Shown here one piece after another: positions 17,433 through 26,010 of a stretch of DNA of 64,000 nt. The notes below the pieces were generated by a model. The model had not been told where the DNA came from. It ran no database searches and saw nothing but the letters and a program-made list of their open reading frames with translations. This DNA comes from Bin80 sp964503085. Its GTDB lineage: Bacteria; Bacteroidota; Rhodothermia; Rhodothermales; Bin80. Position 1 is the first letter of the stretch. The number at the start of each line of letters is the position of its first letter. The position numbers and the translations under genes were made by a program. The stretch lies in the NCBI GenBank assembly GCA_964503085.1, contig CAZCYQ010000005.1, positions 1 to 64,000 on the forward strand, in the 5' to 3' direction.

Positions 17433-19319
17433 ATGCAAGGTAACGGATTCAAGGTCGGAGCGGTAATTTTCTTTCTGGCACTCACTGCCTGGTACTTGTT
17501 CCCGTCGTTGCGGGGGTTATCCCTTAACAACCGGCTGGAAGGTATGAGTCAAGAGGAAAGGGTTGATTATGAACGTGACAATTTCTCCACGATCGAATCA
17601 ATCAAGGAGAAATCACTTAACCTGGGATTGGATCTCCAGGGTGGGATGCATATAACCATGGAGGTTGGACTCAGGGATTTGATTTCCGAGTTGGCGGGCG
17701 AGCGCAGAGACGATGCATTTGATGAGGTTCTGGCGGCGGCAGATGCTCGCAGCCAGGTAGAAAGCGTCTCCCTGATTGACGCGTTCGTTGACGAATTTGA
17801 AAATCGGGATCCCGACGCCAGCCTTTCGCGCTATTTCCGTAGTGAAGAGATCACACGTCGTTCAAGCAATGCGGAAGTAACGCAGTATTTGCAGGCACAG
17901 GGCACAGACGCGATTGAGCGTGCCATGCAGGTGATCCGCAATCGGGTAGACAGGTTTGGAGTCACGGAGCCCTCCATTCAAACTCAGGGCAGTCGGCGAA
18001 TTGTCGTTGAGCTGCCAGGTATAGATGATCCCGAACGGGTCCGTTCGTTGCTCAAGGGTACAGCAAGATTGGGCTTTCATCTTATGGCGGATCCCGGTGA
18101 ACTGAATTCATCCCTGCAGCGGATCATAAGTTACTATGAGGTCGATGTAGCGTCCTCCGCAGACTCTGTAGATGCTGATGAAGAAGAAATCAATGAGGAG
18201 GCAGAATCGGATACCTCCTTCGATGTAAGCCAACTGCTTGCTGATGCGGAAGACCTTGACGAAGTGGGGAATCCCTTTTTGGATGTCCTCATTCCAGCAG
18301 GGCAGGGTACGGTTGTTTTCGGGGAAGTCTCAGTACAGGATACAGCAGCCTTCAATGCGCTCATGGCAGATCCTGAGGTTCAGGCGATGCTTCCACGCGA
18401 TATTGAGCTGCGGTATGATGCTAATCCTAGCAGTGTAAGTGGGCCGGAGTACTTCCCAGTACTGGCAGTCAATATGAACGTTGAGTTGAGTGGTGATGCG
18501 ATTACGGATGCGCGGGCAGATTTTGATCCGACCACGAATCAACCCCTAGTTGATATGGAGATGAATTCGGAAGGTGCGCGCATATGGTCACGTCTTACCG
18601 GCGCAAATGTGGGGAAAAATATTGCAATTGTACTTGATGGCGTGGTGTATTCGTATCCAAATGTCATTGGCCAGATCAGTGGAGGCAGATCTCAGATAAC
18701 GGGACTGGCTTCGCAGGAAGAAGCTACGGATATCGTGACGGTGCTCAAGAGTGGTGCCTTGCCGGCGCCGGTGGAGATCGTTGAAGAACGGACAGTTGGT
18801 CCCAGCCTTGGCGTTGTTGCTCGCACTGCCGGCTTTAGGTCGCTCATGGTTGGACTGATTATTGTTGTTCTATTCATGATTATCTATTATCGTGGAGGAG
18901 GGATGGTGGCTGATATGGCGCTAATCATCAACATCATCTTTATCCTGGGGATTCTGGCGGGATTCAATGCTACCTTGACATTACCCGGTATTGCGGGAAT
19001 CGTATTGACGATCGGCATGGCGGTGGACGCAAATGTGCTGATCTTCGAACGTGTTCGGGAGGAGCAGGCCACAGGAAAGACATTGAAGGCCTCCATAGAT
19101 GGTGGGTACAGTAAGGCACTTAGTGCTATTATTGATGCCAATATCACGACCTTCTTTGTAGGCCTTATCCTTTATTCGTTTGGGGTTGGCCCAATTCAGG
19201 GCTTCGCTGTGACGCTGATGGCAGGCATACTGGCTTCGCTGTTCAGTGCAATTGTGTTTACCCGCATCATTTTTGATTACGCAGTGATTGGTCGTCGCAT
19301 GTCCGTCAACTTCGGTTGA
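17433..19319 (+). CDS. secD: Protein translocase subunit SecD
   Basis: 628-aa inner-membrane subunit that uses proton-motive force to help complete Sec export. TM1 lies at about residues 8-28. The D1 motif LGLDLQGGMHITMEV, a long periplasmic domain with RNRVDRFGVTEPSIQTQG, and the C-terminal five-TM block (GIAGIVLTIGMAVDANVLIF, IDANITTFFVGLILYSFG) follow family order. An acidic insert at about 245-280 (DSVDADEEEINEEAESD) is lineage specific. secF follows after 35 bp, so the two are separate here, whereas many Bacteroidota have a fused SecDF. Confidence 0.97.
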   Translation: MQGNGFKVGAVIFFLALTAWYLFPSLRGLSLNNRLEGMSQEERVDYERDNFSTIESIKEKSLNLGLDLQGGMHITMEVGLRDLISELAGERRDDAFDEVLAAADARSQVESVSLIDAFVDEFENRDPDASLSRYFRSEEITRRSSNAEVTQYLQAQGTDAIERAMQVIRNRVDRFGVTEPSIQTQGSRRIVVELPGIDDPERVRSLLKGTARLGFHLMADPGELNSSLQRIISYYEVDVASSADSVDADEEEINEEAESDTSFDVSQLLADAEDLDEVGNPFLDVLIPAGQGTVVFGEVSVQDTAAFNALMADPEVQAMLPRDIELRYDANPSSVSGPEYFPVLAVNMNVELSGDAITDARADFDPTTNQPLVDMEMNSEGARIWSRLTGANVGKNIAIVLDGVVYSYPNVIGQISGGRSQITGLASQEEATDIVTVLKSGALPAPVEIVEERTVGPSLGVVARTAGFRSLMVGLIIVVLFMIIYYRGGGMVADMALIINIIFILGILAGFNATLTLPGIAGIVLTIGMAVDANVLIFERVREEQATGKTLKASIDGGYSKALSAIIDANITTFFVGLILYSFGVGPIQGFAVTLMAGILASLFSAIVFTRIIFDYAVIGRRMSVNFG

Positions 19320-19354
19320 TCGGGAGCGATATAATTTGAATTCAGGCATTTGCC

Positions 19355-20296
19355 ATGCGCATTTTTGAGAATACTGATTTTAATTTGGTAGGGAGCCGAA
19401 GGCGCGGCTATATTCTTAGCGGAATTCTTATTCTGCTCAGCCTTGGCGCAATAGTTACCCGTGGGTTGGAACTGGGGATTGATTTCAGGGGAGGTATGGA
19501 GTTTGTTGTTGAGAGCAACCAGGAATTGGATGCCACAGCTGTACGTACCGCTCTGACCTCGGTACTTCCAGCTGCACCTGAGGTTAAGACCTACAGTGAT
19601 GTGGGGGCAGGTGGACGGGATGCACTGCTGATTCGAACCCCAACCGAAGGAGAGACTACCGAGGTTCAGACCATAGTGGTTCAAGGTATTTCGGATGCCT
19701 TTCCTGGTAGCGATCCGCAGGTGATCAAGACAGATGTCGTTGGGCCGAGGTTCGCGGAAGATTTGAAGCGTGGATCACTGTATGCCGTGCTCGGCTCATT
19801 GCTAGTGATCTTTCTGTACGTGATGTTGCGTTTTGAATGGAGGTTTGGGCTGGGAGCTGTGGCAGCGCTTTTTCACGACGTTCTGATTACGCTGGGAATA
19901 TTCTCCCTGCTGCAGGGGTTCCTGCCGTTTTCTCTACAGATTGATCAGGCGATAATTGCAGCTTTCCTGACGATTGTCGGTTATTCACTCAATGATACGG
20001 TCGTAATTTTTGACCGAATTCGTGAGTATACGAACCTGTTCAAAACGGAGCCATACAAGATTGTTGTTAATCGTTCGGTAAACACAACACTCAGTCGCAC
20101 AGTAATAACTTCGGGAACGACGTTGTTAGTTGTGACTACACTGTTTATATTCGGAGGAGAGGTTCTGCGCGGCTTCTCCTTTGCACTCATCATTGGCGTT
20201 ATTATTGGGACCTATTCGTCTGTTTTCGTGGCCACCCCTGTGGTGGTCGAGTTACATAGCCGGTCTGGATCGGCCACAAGGGCGGTCCGCCGTTAA
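19355..20296 (+). CDS. secF: Protein translocase subunit SecF
   Basis: 313 aa, partner of SecD. An N-terminal TM segment, then GIDFRGGMEFVVES, a short periplasmic domain, and five TM segments including FLTIVGYSLNDTVVIFDRIR and SRTVITSGTTLLVV. Length and motif order are normal for SecF. It lies 35 bp after secD and 11 bp before a STAS-domain gene, so the three are probably co-transcribed. Confidence 0.97.
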   Translation: MRIFENTDFNLVGSRRRGYILSGILILLSLGAIVTRGLELGIDFRGGMEFVVESNQELDATAVRTALTSVLPAAPEVKTYSDVGAGGRDALLIRTPTEGETTEVQTIVVQGISDAFPGSDPQVIKTDVVGPRFAEDLKRGSLYAVLGSLLVIFLYVMLRFEWRFGLGAVAALFHDVLITLGIFSLLQGFLPFSLQIDQAIIAAFLTIVGYSLNDTVVIFDRIREYTNLFKTEPYKIVVNRSVNTTLSRTVITSGTTLLVVTTLFIFGGEVLRGFSFALIIGVIIGTYSSVFVATPVVVELHSRSGSATRAVRR

Positions 20297-20307
20297 CATT
20301 TGGTAGT

Positions 20308-20652
20308 ATGAATTTCACCGTCAAAGACTCTTACAATGCAGTGGTCATCACATTCAAGGGCAATGTAATGGGTGGTCCAGCCACCGCAAAACTCCACGAA
20401 TCGCTGAATGAGCTTAAGGAGCAGGGTAAGCTGAATGTAATTGTGGATTTGGCTAAGGTCAAGTTCATGAATTCCAGTGGACTTGGTATGCTGATCAGTG
20501 CACTGACCACGATGCGGAATGCCGGTGGAGACTTGCGCCTTGCGAATCCGGCCTCAAAAATCAGATCGTTACTTGTAGTGACCCGACTGGTCACTGTTTT
20601 TGAACATTTCGATTCTGTTCAGGAAGCGGTTGACAGCTTCAAAGAAGACTAG
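20308..20652 (+). CDS. STAS-domain anti-sigma factor antagonist (SpoIIAA/RsbV-like)
   Basis: 114-aa single STAS domain. The phosphorylatable serine motif KFMNSSGLGMLISAL (Ser56/57) and DLAKVKFMNS match anti-anti-sigma factors, whose dephosphorylated form binds an RsbW-like kinase to release a sigma factor or control another target. No RsbW-type kinase is adjacent; the histidine kinase at 22036 is of a different type. It starts 11 bp after secF and precedes purA by 82 bp. Confidence 0.9.
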   Translation: MNFTVKDSYNAVVITFKGNVMGGPATAKLHESLNELKEQGKLNVIVDLAKVKFMNSSGLGMLISALTTMRNAGGDLRLANPASKIRSLLVVTRLVTVFEHFDSVQEAVDSFKED

Positions 20653-20734
20653 GAGAATTGGTTACATATTCCTTACAGAAGGCTCCATCTGTGGTGTCTG
20701 ACTCGCGTGAGGTATGTCACGTAACGGCATCTCA

Positions 20735-22003
20735 ATGGCGGTAACGGTAGTAGTTGGTAGTCAATGGGGGGATGAAGGCAAGGGGAAAGTTGTAGACCTG
20801 CTGGCGCCTCAGTTCGACATTGTTGCGCGGTATCAGGGGGGCGCCAATGCGGGGCATACCATCCGATGGGATGGCCAAACTCAAGTTCTTCATCTGCTGC
20901 CGAGCGGAGTATTTGCCCCAGGCGTTCATTGTGTTATCGGCAACGGTGTAGTTGTTGAGCCAAAAGCGCTCGTGTCTGAAATCCAAAAGGTTCAGGAGTT
21001 GGGGTATGATCTGACTGGCCGGTTGTGGATTTCCCAGAATGCTCACTGTATCCTTCCGTATCACAAGGCGGTAGAAGAGGTCCTGTCTGCGGACAGGATT
21101 GGAACAACAAGGCGTGGGATCGGACCAGCGTATACTGATAAGGTGGCGCGCGTAGGGATCCGGATTGGTGAGTTGGTTGATCCTGATTTGTTTGCCCCGC
21201 GCCTACGGAGTGAAGTGGCTCGTCAGAATACAGTTCTACGTGGTGCATACGGGCATCCCGGCTTGGACGCCGAAGAAATACTGGCCGACTATGTCGACCT
21301 AGGACTTGAACTTGCTGGATACGTCACAGACACCACGGAATTGGTGCATCAGGCATTGGGGGCGGGTAAAACAATTCTGGCAGAAGGTGCACAGGGGGCG
21401 TTACTGGACATTGATTTTGGGACCTATCCGTATGTAACGTCCAGCAATCCGACGGCAGGTGGTGTTTGTACGGGTCTAGGGCTGCCTCCAACTGCAATCA
21501 ACCGGGTGATCGGCATCACGAAGGCGTACTGCACGAGGGTGGGGCATGGGCCATTCCCTACGGAGTTAACGGATTCAGCTGGTGCGCATCTTCGTAAGGT
21601 TGGCGTCGAATTCGGGGCGACGACAGGTCGACCCCGCAGATGTGGATGGCTGGATCTGGTTGCTCTTCGATATAGTTGCAGACTTAACGGGTTCACAGAA
21701 CTGGTCGTAACAAAACTTGATGTTCTGTCAGGTCTGGATACCGTCAAGGTTTGCACGGAATACGACCAGGGCGGTACGACCAAATCTCATTTCATCAACG
21801 ATACTCGAGCGCTGGACATAACTACGCCCCGTTACGAAGTGCTGGAGGGGTGGACGCAGGATATAAGCAAATGCACCCAAACGGACGAGTTGCCGCTTGA
21901 GGCTTTGGCCTTGATTGATCGCATTCATTCATTCACGGGTGTGCGGGTTAATACCATTTCTACGGGACCAAATCGTGCTCAAACCGTTGAGCTGAGTAAA
22001 TAA
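20735..22003 (+). CDS. purA: Adenylosuccinate synthetase
   Basis: 422 aa; catalyses GTP-dependent condensation of IMP and aspartate in AMP synthesis. Motifs: P-loop-like GSQWGDEGKGK near the N-terminus, GGANAGHT, TTRRGIGPAYTDKVARVGIR, EGAQGALLDIDFGTYPYVTS, and the C-terminal GPNRAQTVEL. The frame is open from 20714, but the ATG at 20735 (MAVTVVVGSQ) matches the family start. Complete and normal in length. Confidence 0.97.
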   Translation: MAVTVVVGSQWGDEGKGKVVDLLAPQFDIVARYQGGANAGHTIRWDGQTQVLHLLPSGVFAPGVHCVIGNGVVVEPKALVSEIQKVQELGYDLTGRLWISQNAHCILPYHKAVEEVLSADRIGTTRRGIGPAYTDKVARVGIRIGELVDPDLFAPRLRSEVARQNTVLRGAYGHPGLDAEEILADYVDLGLELAGYVTDTTELVHQALGAGKTILAEGAQGALLDIDFGTYPYVTSSNPTAGGVCTGLGLPPTAINRVIGITKAYCTRVGHGPFPTELTDSAGAHLRKVGVEFGATTGRPRRCGWLDLVALRYSCRLNGFTELVVTKLDVLSGLDTVKVCTEYDQGGTTKSHFINDTRALDITTPRYEVLEGWTQDISKCTQTDELPLEALALIDRIHSFTGVRVNTISTGPNRAQTVELSK

Positions 22004-22035
22004 CCAATGGTCCCCATTGCAGCCGATTCAGTTCC

Positions 22036-23334
22036 ATGCGAGCCTTTTTAACAACCCCCAAGCTAAAACTGGTGCTCATTGTATTCGCTACGGGCATTGC
22101 TTCGGCGTCTCTATTGTACACCAGCTCTCTGGTTCGTCACTTGCAGGAGCGGGAACGCACAAGCGTGACCATTTGGGCAGGTGCGATAGAGCAGATGGCA
22201 CGTGCCGCCGTGGAAAATCCCTATGAGCAGGATTTTCGCGCTATGGCAGAAACCCTGGATCCCGCAGATCCAAATGCACAGCGGAATCGGGCGGCGCTGG
22301 CCTGGGCTAGTAGGCTACCCCAGGGGGATCATATTGATTTCATCTTTAATATTATGTCCGAGCACTCCCCTGATGTTCCTGCGGCGATTGTTGATGCCGA
22401 CGGAACACCTATCAAATGGCAACATCTGGGGGTGCCGGATTCCTTAGACCTGACTTCTCAGGATTCGTTGCAAATTGCACGGAGTATTGCCCGGATGGAC
22501 AGAAAGTTCGAGCCGATCTTGATTGAGATTCTATCAGATTCCCCTGCCGCACCATTGGTCCAGAGGGTACACTACGATGAGAGCACGATTATTCGGGATC
22601 TACGCGTGTACCCGTACCTGCAGCTTACATTTGTTGCGTTGTTCATTGGGATTGGCTATCTCGGCTTTTCATATGCTCGCCGGAGTGAGCAGAGTAATCT
22701 ATGGGTAGGTATGGCGCGTGAAGCTGCGCACCAACTTGGGACCCCAATATCCAGCCTGCTGGGTTGGCTTGAAGTGATGCGTACGAGTCCGAACGCAGAT
22801 CATGAGGTTCTGAAAGAGATCGACGAAGATGTTCAGCGATTGAGTCTGATTGCGAATCGGTTTAACGATATCGGTTCGATGCCAAAGCTTGAAAACCAGC
22901 AGTTGTTTCCTGTTATTAAGTCAACCGCAGATTACATCCGCAGGCGCCTGCCACGCCGCGGCGCAACCCTGACGGTTAATGTGTCGAAGGAACTGAAAGC
23001 ACCAATTAATCCAGAATTATTTGCCTGGGTGATTGAAAATCTGCTCAAGAATGCCTTGGATGCCATAGAGCATAGGCAGGCCCAGGTTGAGATAACTGCG
23101 GGGCCGGAACGCAACAGAGTATACATCGACATCAGTGACAACGGTAAGGGCATCGATCGTCGCGAATGGTCCAATATTTTCAAGCCGGGGTACAGTACAA
23201 AGACCCGAGGCTGGGGGTTGGGCCTCAGTTTAGCAAAGCGTATCGTAGTAGACTATCATGGAGGGTCGCTAACATTGTTGAAATCCGTCGTTGGTCAAGG
23301 ATCAACATTCAGGATTGTACTTCCGGGATCATGA
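22036..23334 (+). CDS. Membrane sensor histidine kinase (orphan)
   Basis: 432 aa with two TM segments (about residues 12-32 and 198-216) bounding an extracytoplasmic sensor domain. No HAMP is obvious. The H-box is AREAAHQLGTPISSLLGW (His232), the N-box ENLLKNALDA, then ISDNGKGID (G1) and GWGLGLSLAKRI (G2). The HQLGTP H-box defines a class common in Bacteroidota-like genomes. No response regulator is in the window, so its output partner is elsewhere. It starts 32 bp after purA. Confidence 0.92.
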   Translation: MRAFLTTPKLKLVLIVFATGIASASLLYTSSLVRHLQERERTSVTIWAGAIEQMARAAVENPYEQDFRAMAETLDPADPNAQRNRAALAWASRLPQGDHIDFIFNIMSEHSPDVPAAIVDADGTPIKWQHLGVPDSLDLTSQDSLQIARSIARMDRKFEPILIEILSDSPAAPLVQRVHYDESTIIRDLRVYPYLQLTFVALFIGIGYLGFSYARRSEQSNLWVGMAREAAHQLGTPISSLLGWLEVMRTSPNADHEVLKEIDEDVQRLSLIANRFNDIGSMPKLENQQLFPVIKSTADYIRRRLPRRGATLTVNVSKELKAPINPELFAWVIENLLKNALDAIEHRQAQVEITAGPERNRVYIDISDNGKGIDRREWSNIFKPGYSTKTRGWGLGLSLAKRIVVDYHGGSLTLLKSVVGQGSTFRIVLPGS

Positions 23335-23482
23335 ACTCGGCGCAACGATTGCCAACCTGTAGCGGTTGACCGAAACGTTAACCGTTTTTCTCGTTAGCGT
23401 AACTGAAATGGTCACTCATGTTCTCGTTATATTTTCATTATGTTTTCGTTATATTTCTGTCACAACGAACGCTACTCCAAAG

Positions 23483-24880
23483 ATGATGTGTTTAGTTAGC
23501 AGGAAGTTATTGGTTACCGTGATTTCAATCATCCTTGTAGGGGCAGGGATAGGGTTATCTGACTCAACCGCACTTCAAGCACAGGTGCCGAAGGTTACCG
23601 CCGACGCCGTTGTGGGTGCCGATGGAAAGATAAATGAAGATTCTCTAAAGGCTTTTGTCACCTGGGCTACAGCAGTATCTGCAGAAATAACAGATATCAC
23701 GGCAGGCAATGCTCTACGAGCAGCAATTTATGATACCACAGGTGATTACAGATCGGGCGATAATATCTATCTCGTGTACTTCACAGATCATGCTGGCACC
23801 ATCGTATTTCATCCCGGGAATCGGAACTTAGAGAGTATACCAGCACTTGAGGTCACTGACGATGAAGGCAATGAGGTAGTTAAAACGATGTTGACTGCAG
23901 GTACAAACGAGGCAATGAGAGTAGAGTATTGTTGGAATGACCCGAATGATGACTCAGATAATGCTCCGGGTGCTACTTGCAAGCCCAGTTATGCAATGCG
24001 TTACTTTGCGCCGACAATCAACTCCGAACTGGTTGTCGTCGGTGGATACTACCAGGATTTGACCGCTTTAACGACGCCGCTCCCTAATATTCCATTGCCT
24101 GATGTGACCGCTGCTGATGTAGTAGACCGGGAAACCCTAAAGCAATTTGTAGAAGGTGCCGTGCAGTGGTCTGATTCACTTTTTAGTTCATTGGGATTTG
24201 CGGCGGTTCTGCACTGGAAGATTGAATTCAGAAGAGATGTCAAAGATGGAGGGTTATTCAAAGACGGTCTGACATTGCTGTACAGCATTACTCCCGACGG
24301 ATATGTAGTCTTTCACGCACTGGATCCATGGCGAGAAGGTCGGATAGTCATCAACAACCCCGATGCTAGAGGTGATACTACTTTCGTTCGAAGGATCATC
24401 CAAGCAGCCCAGTCCGGGGGAGGATTTGTAGACTATTACTGGGATAATCCTGATGATCCAGACGATGATCAGGGGGGAACTCTCAGGACGACTTATGCGG
24501 TGTCTCTTATGCCCGCTGGCATACAGGGAGAATATATTCTCGCAGGGACCTTTTTTCCGAGTCTCGTCACCTCGGTAGAAGGTGCAGCCACAGAGCTCCC
24601 GACAGAGTTCACGCTCCATGGAAATTATCCGAACCCCTTCAATCCGTCGACACGGATACAGTTTGATCTTCCTGAGAGGGCACAGGTAACGTTGCAGGTA
24701 ATAGATTTATTGGGTCGTAAAGTGATTGAATTACCTGCGCAGGCGTTTTATGCGGGTGCTAACCATACGATTGAATTGAATGCGGGCCACCTCGCATCGG
24801 GGACCTATATGTATCGGATGATCGCGACGGGGTTGGAGAGCAGGCACGAGAAGACTGGTCTCATGACGCTGGTGAAGTAG
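23483..24880 (+). CDS. Secreted tandem Cache-domain protein with T9SS sorting domain
   Basis: 465 aa from the ATG at 23483 (MMCLVSRKLL, signal peptide, cleavage near LQAQ). Two successive units resemble sCache_2 sensor domains. Unit one, about residues 45-215, has IYLVYFTDHAGTIVFHPGN, DDEGNEVVKTMLTAG and VEYCWNDP. Unit two, about 225-375, has LTLLYSITPDGYVVFHALD and GGGFVDYYWDNP. The C-terminus NYPNPFNPSTRIQFDLPE to LMTLVK is a T9SS sorting domain. Cache domains normally sit in chemoreceptors and kinases; here they are exported with no transducer. Possibly a surface small-ligand binder. It follows the orphan histidine kinase in the same direction after 148 bp. Confidence 0.75.
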   Translation: MMCLVSRKLLVTVISIILVGAGIGLSDSTALQAQVPKVTADAVVGADGKINEDSLKAFVTWATAVSAEITDITAGNALRAAIYDTTGDYRSGDNIYLVYFTDHAGTIVFHPGNRNLESIPALEVTDDEGNEVVKTMLTAGTNEAMRVEYCWNDPNDDSDNAPGATCKPSYAMRYFAPTINSELVVVGGYYQDLTALTTPLPNIPLPDVTAADVVDRETLKQFVEGAVQWSDSLFSSLGFAAVLHWKIEFRRDVKDGGLFKDGLTLLYSITPDGYVVFHALDPWREGRIVINNPDARGDTTFVRRIIQAAQSGGGFVDYYWDNPDDPDDDQGGTLRTTYAVSLMPAGIQGEYILAGTFFPSLVTSVEGAATELPTEFTLHGNYPNPFNPSTRIQFDLPERAQVTLQVIDLLGRKVIELPAQAFYAGANHTIELNAGHLASGTYMYRMIATGLESRHEKTGLMTLVK

Positions 24881-25178
24881 CGCAGATCAAGTGGCTCACC
24901 AGCCAAGTGGTGTCCAGGCACTTTTGTATAGAATGAGCGAAACGGCTTTGTATTTGCAGTGGAAGCGACTGCTCTATCACCGGGTGTGCATTCTCAACAT
25001 GGACTACAGGTACTCGAAAACCGGTGCTTTACTGACTCGCGACAGGTTAGAGATACCTAGCGACAACAAGAAGTACAGTCCTCCAAGCAGGTCTGACGTG
25101 AAAAGTAAATAACCGACCGTCTGCCCAATAGGAACTGAGGAGGATCCTGGTTCTGAGCAGTTGACTTTTGTGCAGGAG

Positions 25179-26000
25179 TCATCCGCGTGTGGACGCACTG
25201 TCAAGGAGGTCTCCAAATACTATATTGACTGGTGTTCCCCTCTGAATGTGCAAGAGATCCGCTGCGCTGCCCTGGTTAATGGCGATCTCGAGCAGGTCGC
25301 TGCTCCCGAACAGCATCACAGGTTCACTTACAGGTACATCGATGTACGTCTTATGAATTCCCCGAATGATTCCGCTGCCAGCATATCCTTTGGCTTTGCG
25401 ACCGTTTTGACGCGTTTCGAAGAGTGCGCGAGAAATATTGGTGATACAGTTGCCAAAGTGATCAATATACACGATCCAGCCACGGATACCTTCCTCATCA
25501 TCAATTGGCAGCGCCCAATGCAGATGCTTTAATTTTGCAAAGGGGGTACCCAACTCTTCAAGCGGGGCTCCGCTTGCCATCCGTGCAGCTGAAGGGGCGA
25601 ACAGATCTCTCCCGTGGAATGTAGCCGATAAGGAGCTATCATTGGGAGCCTTCAGCTCAACCATTTGATCAGGGGTGTCGGTCTCAAGTAAGAGGGTGAA
25701 CAAGCCATTATCCGGCCCCACGAAAAACTGATCGTTATGCCTCAAGGCTACTGCTCGACGAGCAGATCCAACTCCCGGGTCAACGACAACCAGATGCACG
25801 GTCCCTGCACTGAAGAATTTGATGACCTGACGCAGCACGAACGCGGCTGCTGCAATATCAAATGCTTTCACTTCATGGGTAATGTCAATAAGCACCAGAT
25901 CAGGATTGATGCCAAGCATCATGCCCTTCATGGCACCGACGTACCCATCGCTGTTTCCAAAATCTGTGGTTAGGGTTATCGTGGAGTTACAGCTAGCCAT
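25179..26000 (-). CDS. SAM hydroxide adenosyltransferase (DUF62/SAM hydrolase family)
   Basis: 273 aa. Motifs: LTTDFGNSDGYVGAMKG, DITHEVKAFDIAAAAFVL, HLVVVDPGVGSARRAVAL, FVGPDNGLFTLL, and C-terminal IDHFGNCITNIS. This family hydrolyses S-adenosylmethionine to adenosine and methionine; fluorinase and chlorinase are relatives. The open frame extends to 26120 inside the TonB gene, but the ATG at 26000 gives the standard N-terminus and lies 11 bp after that gene's stop. It therefore forms a two-gene unit with a TonB receptor. Which adenosyl transfer it performs here cannot be told from sequence. Confidence 0.9.
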   Translation of the reverse strand: MASCNSTITLTTDFGNSDGYVGAMKGMMLGINPDLVLIDITHEVKAFDIAAAAFVLRQVIKFFSAGTVHLVVVDPGVGSARRAVALRHNDQFFVGPDNGLFTLLLETDTPDQMVELKAPNDSSLSATFHGRDLFAPSAARMASGAPLEELGTPFAKLKHLHWALPIDDEEGIRGWIVYIDHFGNCITNISRALFETRQNGRKAKGYAGSGIIRGIHKTYIDVPVSEPVMLFGSSDLLEIAINQGSAADLLHIQRGTPVNIVFGDLLDSASTRG

Positions 26001-26010
26001 TTGATCGGCA

